A DNA stretch of 30,698 nucleotides, taken from contig DBBT01000037.1 of NCBI GenBank assembly GCA_002292345.1, positions 3,138-33,835 on the forward strand, given 5' to 3'. Shown in pieces: positions 1 to 7,454 of the stretch. The position numbers and the translations under genes are program-made. Below the pieces are notes generated by a model. The model was not told the DNA's origin. It ran no database searches and saw nothing but the letters and a program-made list of their open reading frames with translations. Every line of letters begins with the position of its first letter. Position 1 is the stretch's first letter. Origin of the DNA: Opitutia bacterium UBA977 (GTDB lineage Bacteria > Verrucomicrobiota > Verrucomicrobiia > Opitutales > Coraliomargaritaceae).

Positions 1-28
1 TTCGTCACAATTTCAGCATTTTAAAATC

Positions 29-595
29 ATGGGCCGTAATTCTATTAAAAAACTCGCACGTCCACCGCGACATTCGTCGGGTCCCACGATCGTCTACATT
101 GAAAACGAAGACGACCTGTTCGACCTGATCGAGCGCACTGAGAATCCACTGATCCTCATCCTTGAAGGCGTGCAAGATCCACACAATCTGGGTGCCTGCT
201 TGCGTACCGCATCGGGTGCTGGCGTCACTGCCGTGCTTGCGCCAGTCAAAGGTGCCTGTGGCATCACGCCGACCGTGCGCGACATCTCCTGCGGCGGCGC
301 AGACGACGTGCCATTCCTACGAATTAAAAATATCGGGCAGCTCTTGCGTAAATTCCAGGACCGTAAGATCCAGCTCATCGGCACCTCTGACAAGGGCAAG
401 CAATCGCTCTACAAGGTAGATTTCGACCAACCCACTGCGGTGATTCTGGGCAGCGAAGGCTGGGGCATGCGTAAAGTCACTGGTGATCACTGCGACCATT
501 TGATCAGCCTCCCCATGGCTGGCACCGTCGACTGCCTCAATGTATCAGTCTCCGCAGGCGTCATTCTCTACGAAGCCGTGCGTCAGCGGCTGTAG
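29..595 (+). CDS. rlmB: 23S rRNA 2'-O-ribose methyltransferase, RlmB/TrmH (SpoU) family
   Basis: SPOUT-fold, SAM-dependent methyltransferase expected to methylate a guanosine ribose in 23S rRNA. All three SpoU motifs are visible: NLGACLRTA near residues 53-61, ILGSEGWGMR near 139-148, and LPMAGTVDCLNVSVSAG near 161-177. The wording of the motifs is closest to RlmB. At 188 residues it is the catalytic domain almost alone; E. coli RlmB is about 243 residues with an N-terminal RNA-binding domain. The frame stays open upstream of this ATG to the window edge, so the true start could lie outside; no Shine-Dalgarno precedes the ATG. The C-terminus is intact and a good terminator hairpin follows. It is convergent with the aldehyde dehydrogenase. 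Family sure, exact target nucleotide inferred. Confidence 0.85.
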   Translation: MGRNSIKKLARPPRHSSGPTIVYIENEDDLFDLIERTENPLILILEGVQDPHNLGACLRTASGAGVTAVLAPVKGACGITPTVRDISCGGADDVPFLRIKNIGQLLRKFQDRKIQLIGTSDKGKQSLYKVDFDQPTAVILGSEGWGMRKVTGDHCDHLISLPMAGTVDCLNVSVSAGVILYEAVRQRL

Positions 596-622
596 TTCAA
601 ACACAGCCACTCATTTTAAATC

Positions 623-660
623 GGGCGGGTTCCTAATACCACAGGACCCGCCTTCTTCAC
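623..660 (+). terminator. Intrinsic terminator after rlmB
   Basis: GGCGGG (624-629), a bulged T, then TCCT pairs with AGGACCCGCC (643-652), giving a 10-bp GC-rich stem around an 8-nt loop. TTCTTC follows directly. It lies 29 bases past the rlmB stop, between convergent genes. The opposite strand lacks a clean T-run after the stem, so termination is best supported for rlmB. Confidence 0.65.
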
Positions 661-702
661 GCTCCCAACTAACAACCATCAGCTCCCTACTAACAACCAA
701 CA
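661..702. repeat. Tandem direct repeat, two 21-bp units
   Basis: Positions 661-681 and 682-702 are two copies of a 21-bp unit starting GCTCCC and containing ACTAACAACCA. They differ at two positions (A/T at unit base 7, T/A at base 18). The second copy runs into the last codons and stop of the aldehyde dehydrogenase. A related word, AACTAACAACC, occurs at 25041-25051 between another convergent gene pair. Confidence 0.7.
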
Positions 703-2063
703 GCACCGACGTAAATCGTCTTCACGTTGACAAATTCACGGATGCCTATTGCGCTCATCTCGCGACCATAACCGCTACGCTTTATTCCTCCAAATGGCAG
801 GCGTGGATCCGATTTAACAAAATCGTTAATGAAACACGCGCCGCATTCTAGCTGATGAGCTAAGCGCTTCGCTCGCTCAATGTCTTGAGTAAAAACCGCC
901 GCACCGAGCCCGTACGCGGATTGATTGGCCAAGCCAATCGCATCCGCATCGTCCTGCACCGCGATGATCGCCACCACTGGGCCAAACACCTCTTCATCAA
1001 ACGCCGGCATGCCCGGGCGCACCTGAGTTAATACCGTTGGCGGATAGAACAAGCCTGGCCCCTCGGGCACATTACCACCGAGCACACAGTGCGCGCCAGC
1101 AGCGACACTGGCATCGACTTGGCGCTGTAAGTTCGTACGTAAATCGGCCCGCGCCATTGGCCCGAGATTAGTCGTCTCATCCTGCGGATCACCCATGCGG
1201 CGCTTGGCAATCTCAGCCACCAACTTCTGAGTAAACGGCTCCAGCACGGCCGCATGCACCAGCAAGCGCTTCGCCGAAATACAGGTCTGACCGCAATTAT
1301 TTAAGCGACTCTGCACACATTTCACGGCTGCCACATCGAGATCGGCATCTTCACAAATTAAATACGGATCACTGCCGCCCAGTTCGAGCACTGTCTTTTT
1401 AATTGCCCGTCCCGCCATCGCCGCGACTGCAGCCCCAGCCCGCTCGCTGCCGGTCAACGCCACGCCCTGCACCGCATCGTGCTGAATCACCGACTCGACT
1501 CGATCCACCTCGATTAACAGCGCGCGCAACACACCCTCAGGGTAACCCGCCTCTAGGAATAAGGCCTCAATCGCCAATGCGCAGCCACACACATTCGGCG
1601 CATGCTTGAGTAACGCAGCGTTACCCGCAGTGAGCACTGGCACGGCAAAGCGAAACACCTGCCAAAACGGAAAATTCCACGGCATAATGCCCAGTACCAC
1701 CCCCAGCGGTTGATGGCTCACTTGGCTGTCTTGCGCCGCGGTCTCAACCGACTCGCTAGCCAAAAAATCAGCCGCATGCGTCGCGTAATAGCGACACAGC
1801 AACGCACACTTATCGATCTCCGCGCGCGCTTCCGCCAACGGCTTACCCACTTCCTGCACAATCAGTCGAACTAAGCTCTGCTGGTTCGCTTCCAACAAAG
1901 TCGCCAGCCGCTCAAGCATCGAGGCGCGCACGCTCACATCGACCCGTGCCCATGCCCTAGCAGCACTGCGCGCATCTTCCAACGCAGCTGCAAGCATCGC
2001 TGCAGTCATCGCAGGATATTGCTTTATAAGATGCCCCGTTGCTGGATTAATCGACTCAAACAT
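690..2063 (-). CDS. NAD(P)+-dependent aldehyde dehydrogenase, succinate-semialdehyde (Sad/GabD) type
   Basis: Oxidises an aldehyde to its acid with NAD(P)+; the best guess is succinate semialdehyde to succinate. The 457 residues cover the whole ALDH fold. Visible are the cofactor region IMPWNFPFWQV (126-136) with LLKHAP (K153), the general base E227 in LELGGSDP, and the nucleophile C261 in NNCGQTCISAKR. EEVFGPV and the C-terminal LPFGGIKRSGYGRE follow. GQTC, KHAPNVCGCA and the short N-terminus resemble the E. coli Sad (YneI) branch of about 460 residues more than GabD, but substrate choice cannot be read from sequence. It is convergent with rlmB and divergent from the fusion gene at 2210; no GABA transaminase gene is nearby. 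The ATG has no Shine-Dalgarno. Confidence 0.85.
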   Translation of the reverse strand: MFESINPATGHLIKQYPAMTAAMLAAALEDARSAARAWARVDVSVRASMLERLATLLEANQQSLVRLIVQEVGKPLAEARAEIDKCALLCRYYATHAADFLASESVETAAQDSQVSHQPLGVVLGIMPWNFPFWQVFRFAVPVLTAGNAALLKHAPNVCGCALAIEALFLEAGYPEGVLRALLIEVDRVESVIQHDAVQGVALTGSERAGAAVAAMAGRAIKKTVLELGGSDPYLICEDADLDVAAVKCVQSRLNNCGQTCISAKRLLVHAAVLEPFTQKLVAEIAKRRMGDPQDETTNLGPMARADLRTNLQRQVDASVAAGAHCVLGGNVPEGPGLFYPPTVLTQVRPGMPAFDEEVFGPVVAIIAVQDDADAIGLANQSAYGLGAAVFTQDIERAKRLAHQLECGACFINDFVKSDPRLPFGGIKRSGYGREMSAIGIREFVNVKTIYVGAVGC

Positions 2064-2181
2064 GCCACTCTGATACTCACTTCGAGCAGAAGGTAAATAA
2101 GCAAAAAGACTGACGCATATTTATCTGCTATTGAGTTGGAATTTTTCGTCATCCTTGCCTTATTACTCGCAACAAACTTTT

Positions 2182-2195
2182 TAGGATAGATCCTA
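2182..2195. promoter_or_regulatory. Perfect 14-bp dyad between divergent genes
   Basis: TAGGAT-AG-ATCCTA is a perfect inverted repeat with 6-bp arms, 15 bases before the ATG of the nucleotidyltransferase-GHMP gene and inside the 146-bp gap shared with the aldehyde dehydrogenase. Its place suits an operator or part of a promoter. No convincing -35/-10 pair was found nearby, so the role is a guess. Confidence 0.3.
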
Positions 2196-2209
2196 CCCTT
2201 CTTATTTAT

Positions 2210-3295
<1,086 letters not shown>

Positions 3296-3334
3296 CGCTT
3301 TTTCCTTTACGGGGCGCCGAACCAGATCAGCTTC

Positions 3335-3360
3335 TCTAACTTCTGACATCTAACTTCTGA
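3335..3360 (+). repeat. Direct 12-mer repeat in the pyrimidine-rich tyrS leader
   Basis: TCTAACTTCTGA occurs at 3335-3346 and again at 3349-3360, a perfect 12-mer with a 14-base period. It ends 11 bases before the tyrS ATG, where a Shine-Dalgarno would normally sit. The surrounding 44 bases are about 70% pyrimidine. Confidence 0.6.
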
Positions 3361-3371
3361 ATTCCTTTTCA

Positions 3372-4553
3372 ATGAGCTTGATCGAAACCATCCGCACCAA
3401 CACCGATACCCTTATCGGCGAAACCGAACTGGAGGATCGCCTGCGCGGCAACCGACCACTGCGCGTTAAACTGGGCGTCGACCCGACACGCCCGGATCTC
3501 ACTTTTGGCCATCTCGTCGTATTTAATAAGCTGCGCCAATTCCAAGACCTTGGCCACGAAGCGATCCTCATAATTGGCGACTTTACCACGCTGATCGGTG
3601 ATCCTTCCGGGCGCTCGGATACACGCCCGGTCCTGACTAAGGATGAGATCATCGACAACGCGCAGACTTATCTGGTGCAAGCCTTCAAGATTCTCGACGA
3701 GGACAAGACCACGGTCGTCTATAACAGCGAGTGGTTTGATGATATGGGCTTCGAGGACTGCCTCAAGCTGGCGCGCAAGATGACCGTCGCACGCATGCTT
3801 GAACGCGACGACTTTGCCAAGCGCTACGCTGGTAACGCCCCGATCTCGATCATTGAGTTTCTTTATCCGCTGATCCAAGGCTACGACTCACTGATACTTA
3901 ATGCCGACGTCGAAATCGGCGGCACCGATCAACTCTTTAATATGTTGGTTGGTCGCGCCCTACAAAAAGATGCCGGCAAGCAAGAGCAGGCAGTGATCAC
4001 CATGCCACTTTTGATCGGCCTCGATGGCAGCAAGAAGATGTCGAAAAGCGCAGACAACTATATCGCTTTTACCGACTCACCAAAAGAAATGTTTGGTAAA
4101 ATCATGTCGATCAGCGATGACACGATGTGGACCTACTATCAACTACTGCTCGAATCCGACGCCGCACAGATCGCAAGGCTCAAAAAAGGTCACCCGATGG
4201 CGGCCAAAAAGCACCTTGCAGCCGCACTGGTCGGCCAATTCCACTCAATGAAAGCCGGCAAACATGAGCTGGAACAGTTTGAACAAGTTTTCTCGAAGAA
4301 TAAAATCCCTGACACCATGCCGACCTTTACTTGGAGCGATTTGCTCGGCAGCGCCGACAGCGCACCACTATTTGAAGTGATGGCACAATCCGAATTATTC
4401 GAGAGCAAAGGCGCGATCCGCCGCCTCGTTCAGCAAGGCGCAGTGAAGATCGATAGCGTCAAACAAGACGACCCCAACAAAGAAATTAGCCGCCCAACCA
4501 GCGAATTAATCTTCCAAGCAGGCAAACGTATTTTCTTCAAACTGCTCGCTTAG
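3372..4553 (+). CDS. tyrS: Tyrosyl-tRNA synthetase
   Basis: Class I aminoacyl-tRNA synthetase that activates tyrosine and charges tRNA-Tyr in the cytoplasm. The Rossmann core begins LGVDPTRPDLTFGHLVV (34-50) with the HIGH equivalent FGHL (45-48). IGDPSGRSDTRPVL follows, then IQGYDSLILNADVEIGGTDQLFN for amino acid binding, and KMSKS at 222-226. Residues from about 330 form the S4 RNA-binding domain (IRRLVQQGAVKID). The 393-residue length and the KMSKS version of the loop fit the TyrZ-like subgroup better than the 424-residue E. coli enzyme. A pyrimidine-rich leader with a 12-mer direct repeat precedes the ATG in place of a ribosome binding site. I see no T-box-like leader. Identification is secure. 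Confidence 0.95.
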   Translation: MSLIETIRTNTDTLIGETELEDRLRGNRPLRVKLGVDPTRPDLTFGHLVVFNKLRQFQDLGHEAILIIGDFTTLIGDPSGRSDTRPVLTKDEIIDNAQTYLVQAFKILDEDKTTVVYNSEWFDDMGFEDCLKLARKMTVARMLERDDFAKRYAGNAPISIIEFLYPLIQGYDSLILNADVEIGGTDQLFNMLVGRALQKDAGKQEQAVITMPLLIGLDGSKKMSKSADNYIAFTDSPKEMFGKIMSISDDTMWTYYQLLLESDAAQIARLKKGHPMAAKKHLAAALVGQFHSMKAGKHELEQFEQVFSKNKIPDTMPTFTWSDLLGSADSAPLFEVMAQSELFESKGAIRRLVQQGAVKIDSVKQDDPNKEISRPTSELIFQAGKRIFFKLLA

Positions 4554-4603
4554 CCAACAAATTTATATAAGGCACGCTCACTAAAGCGCGACTGCCTGTA
4601 TCT

Positions 4604-4622
4604 GACGCTTTACATTAGCGTC
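4604..4622. terminator. Hairpin after tyrS, possible weak terminator
   Basis: GACGCT (4604-4609) pairs with AGCGTC (4617-4622) around a 7-nt loop, 50 bases past the tyrS stop. No T-run follows directly, only a mixed T-rich stretch, so it may instead belong to the leader of the peroxiredoxin gene. Confidence 0.3.
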
Positions 4623-4682
4623 GCGTATTCCTTTATTAAGCGCTCTTTCCTTTTTCCATTCACTTCTCACTCACTTATTATT

Positions 4683-5156
4683 ATGGCACTAGCAACTGGA
4701 ACCAAAGCACCCGCATTCACACTCAGATCCAAGAACGCCGAGGGCCTTCAGGACATCTCCCTGAGCGATCACCTAGGCAAGCAAAAGACCGTCCTGCTGT
4801 TCTTCCCGCTCGCGTTCACCAGTGTATGCATGCAGGAAATGTGCGACGTTAACAGTAGCCTAGCGTCTTACTCCGATCTAAACGCAGCCGTTTACGGCAT
4901 TTCGGTCGATAGCCCGTTCGCCCAAGAGCAGATGGCACAAGTCGATGGCCTCAAGTTCCCGCTTCTTAGCGACTTTAATAAAGAAGTCTCCGCCGCATAC
5001 GACGTGCTCTATGCAGACCTACTCGGCTTCAAAGGTGTCTCTAAGCGTTCTGCTTTCGTCATCGATGAAAACGGCGTGATCATTTATAGCGAATCTGCTG
5101 AAGATCCGCACGATCTGCCAAACTTCGACGCGATCAAAGCAGCACTCAAAGGCTAA
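4683..5156 (+). CDS. Peroxiredoxin, AhpE/Bcp-like thiol peroxidase
   Basis: Reduces hydrogen peroxide and organic hydroperoxides with a reactive cysteine, in the cytoplasm (no signal peptide). FFPLAFTSVCMQEMC carries the PxxxTxxC site: P42, T46 and peroxidatic C49. A second cysteine, C54, sits five residues later, as in Bcp/PrxQ-type enzymes that form an intramolecular disulfide. GISVDSPFAQ and FPLLSDF are also typical, as is R in SKRSAFVID. The 157-residue length is normal. Wording around the active site is closest to AhpE-type one-domain enzymes; the electron donor is unknown. The 42 bases before the ATG are about 83% pyrimidine and lack a Shine-Dalgarno. Confidence 0.88.
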   Translation: MALATGTKAPAFTLRSKNAEGLQDISLSDHLGKQKTVLLFFPLAFTSVCMQEMCDVNSSLASYSDLNAAVYGISVDSPFAQEQMAQVDGLKFPLLSDFNKEVSAAYDVLYADLLGFKGVSKRSAFVIDENGVIIYSESAEDPHDLPNFDAIKAALKG

Positions 5157-5330
5157 GCCTTCTGCTGGAAATCAAAACCCCGATCGCTCGACACAAACGA
5201 TTGACCTCAAGCGGCGAATTAATACTGCTAATGAAGTCGTCTGCCTACCCTAGCGTGGCATTCTACAATACGTCCTTCGCGACATCTTCTCCAAATCCTA
5301 AGACCATCATTTGCCGCAAAACTCCATCAT

Positions 5331-5843
5331 ATGAGTGAGCCTTTACCGCCTACTTTTTTAGTCAGTGCCTACTCTGATCCCGTCGTGGTTCAGATCCACG
5401 GCAAGGCGAACTATCAAAACTGCAACACGTTTCGAGAGTTCATCGAAGAGATGGTTAGCGCAGGTAAAGCACACATCGTTCTCGACTTCGAGAATTGCAA
5501 AGGGATGGACAGTACATTCCTCGGCATCCTGGCAGGCACCGCACTGGAGCTACGCAAGCAAACGCCTCCGGGCGTATTGATCATTTGTAAACTAGATGAG
5601 CGTAATCACGAACTCGTCTGCAACCTCGGCCTGCAAAATCTCCTCACTATCGGCGAGGACCTTCCGGAAAGCTCCGACTCCACCGCCGAGTTTTCGGCTC
5701 TTAAGAATGTGGAAGTCTCGGTCGCCAAGAACGTACTCAAGGCGCACGAAAATTTGGTCAAGGCCAACACCGAAAACGCGGCGAAATTCCAAGATGTCAT
5801 CGCCTTCCTAAAAAATCAGGTTGAACCGAAAGACCAAGAGTGA
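5331..5843 (+). CDS. STAS-domain protein (anti-sigma factor antagonist type) with helical C-terminal tail
   Basis: Residues about 10-110 match the STAS fold: a central hydrophobic strand HIVLDFENCKGMDSTFLGIL with S61 at the usual phosphoserine position (MDST). In this family an anti-sigma kinase phosphorylates the serine, and a PP2C phosphatase restores the active form that frees a sigma factor or other partner. The next 60 residues look helical and charged (VAKNVLKAHENLVKANTE) and are extra compared with the 100-120-residue SpoIIAA/RsbV type. The gene for a GAF-PP2C phosphatase follows after 42 bases, which strongly supports a shared pathway. No kinase or sigma gene is nearby. A 35-codon frame (5231-5338) overlaps the start but is probably chance. 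Confidence 0.85.
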   Translation: MSEPLPPTFLVSAYSDPVVVQIHGKANYQNCNTFREFIEEMVSAGKAHIVLDFENCKGMDSTFLGILAGTALELRKQTPPGVLIICKLDERNHELVCNLGLQNLLTIGEDLPESSDSTAEFSALKNVEVSVAKNVLKAHENLVKANTENAAKFQDVIAFLKNQVEPKDQE

Positions 5844-5885
5844 GCGGGAACTAATCTTGGCTCGCGTAAAGAAATTTGAATTCTG

Positions 5886-7319
5886 ATGTCGTTTTTTCTT
5901 GGAGCTTTAGCCGGACTGTTGGGGATGTGGTTACTCTACACTGGTAAGCGTAGACACATCAAATTGATCGAAGACGAGAAGCAACTCCTCCAGCAGGAGA
6001 AGCAAATCGTCGTCGAGTTCATGCACAACATGGTCGAGGCTGTCGCTGAAGGCAGCGACCGTGCCGCCATGTTTCAACGCATCATCCATGCCGCGATTCT
6101 CAGCACCGGCGCGATGAGTGCCTGCATCTTTGAAAAGCGCGACGACGACACGCTCAAAGGCATCGCTGTCGAAGGTCTGTTTCCGCCGCAGCGAGAACTA
6201 CCCGAAGGTCTCAGCGCTAGACTTACCACCCGCACACAATTCCTCGAGACCATCCTCAAGTCCGAGACCTTTGAAATGGGCGAAGGCTTGATCGGTCAAG
6301 TCGCCAAGTCCAAAAGTGCGCAGCTGATCGTCGATGCAAGCAACGACCCGCGCGTGATCCAGCACAACGATCCCGCGCTCAAAGTTCGTTCGATCATCGT
6401 CGCCCCTGTGCTTTTTCAAGACCGCCTCATCGCGGTGCTCGCGGTTGCCAACCCCGCCGACGATCTCGCCTTTACCGATACCGACTTCTCACTAGTTGAA
6501 TCGCTCGCCGAACAAGTTGGCCTCGCGGTGCACAATAGCGATGCCATGCAACTCCAAATCGAGAAGAACAAACTCGACCTGGATCTCGAACTCGCCAGTA
6601 ACATCCAGAGCCTTCTTCTACCAAGCCAGTTCCCCTTCAGCCCCAAGATTGAATTTGCCGCGCATTATACCGCCGCGCAAAAGATCGGCGGCGACCTTTA
6701 CGACGTGTTCGCCATTGATGACAATCGAATCGGCGTCGCCATAGCCGATGTTTCCGGCAAAGGCATCTCTGCTTCGATCTTGATGGCAATCTGCCAGACC
6801 AACCTGCGGCATATCTCCCACCAACTCGACTCCCCCGCAGAAGTGCTAAGGGCGATCAACGCGCAAATGCAAAGTTCCATGCGGCGCGATATGTTTATCA
6901 CCATCATCTACGCGATCATCGATCAAGCGAAGCAGGAGATCACCTTTGCTCGCGCAGGCCACGAGCTGCCATTCTTTTTTCATCGTGCCAGCGATGGCAC
7001 CTGCAACGTCGAAACCATTCAATCTCAAGGCATGGCTCTGGGCATGGTGCCACCCGAAGTTTTCGACCTCACGATCGAAGACAAGACCGTGCCATTTAGC
7101 AAAGACGACGCGCTAATCCTCTACACCGATGGCGTTACCGAAAGCATCAATTCCAGCGGCGAGGAATACTCCGGGGAACGCCTGATGAATGCGCTCAAAA
7201 CACACGGCAACGGCAGCGCCCAATCGATCCTCAATCAGTTAATGAATAGTGTGCAGCGCTTTTCTGGCGGCGAAGGCCAACCCGATGACCTCACATTGAT
7301 CGCAATCAAACATAGCTAA
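5886..7319 (+). CDS. Membrane-anchored GAF-PP2C serine phosphatase, RsbU/SpoIIE type
   Basis: Likely dephosphorylates the STAS protein encoded just upstream. Order of parts: one N-terminal membrane segment (FLGALAGLLGMWLLYTG, 4-20), a short charged coiled stretch (about 22-48), a GAF sensory domain (about 55-215), a coiled linker (about 222-245), and a SpoIIE/PP2C domain (about 250-477). Metal-binding signatures are present: GGDLYDVF (268-275), IADVSGKG (286-293), LYTDGVTES (412-420) and PDDLTL (466-471). The GAF domain implies control by a bound ligand or signal, not named by the sequence. The N-terminus is short, so the bulk of the protein is cytoplasmic. The start is the only ATG in frame ahead of the membrane segment. 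Confidence 0.88.
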   Translation: MSFFLGALAGLLGMWLLYTGKRRHIKLIEDEKQLLQQEKQIVVEFMHNMVEAVAEGSDRAAMFQRIIHAAILSTGAMSACIFEKRDDDTLKGIAVEGLFPPQRELPEGLSARLTTRTQFLETILKSETFEMGEGLIGQVAKSKSAQLIVDASNDPRVIQHNDPALKVRSIIVAPVLFQDRLIAVLAVANPADDLAFTDTDFSLVESLAEQVGLAVHNSDAMQLQIEKNKLDLDLELASNIQSLLLPSQFPFSPKIEFAAHYTAAQKIGGDLYDVFAIDDNRIGVAIADVSGKGISASILMAICQTNLRHISHQLDSPAEVLRAINAQMQSSMRRDMFITIIYAIIDQAKQEITFARAGHELPFFFHRASDGTCNVETIQSQGMALGMVPPEVFDLTIEDKTVPFSKDDALILYTDGVTESINSSGEEYSGERLMNALKTHGNGSAQSILNQLMNSVQRFSGGEGQPDDLTLIAIKHS

Positions 7320-7454
7320 GGCTTGGATAGCCGCGGCCCCCATGCCGAAATGGCGTAGCAAGTGCGGTGCGCCAGCGTTGATCAATTTCGCCAATAAAAC
7401 GCTCAGCTATACCGGATGCCTGGGCGATTTCACCAAACTTAAGAACAGCGCCGA

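Noticed and set aside
3296..3371. Possible T-box or other riboswitch before tyrS
   Set aside because: The gap is only 76 bases and lacks a terminator/antiterminator pair or T-box core.
5231..5338. 35-codon frame that ends in the STAS start codon region (ATGAGTGA overlap)
   Set aside because: The overlap suits a coupled leader peptide, but the translation has no pattern and there is no ribosome binding site; conservation in relatives would be needed.
7374..7403. AGCGTT/AACGCT stem between the phosphatase gene and acnB as a shared terminator
   Set aside because: Six pairs with an 18-base loop and no T-run on either side; too weak to call.
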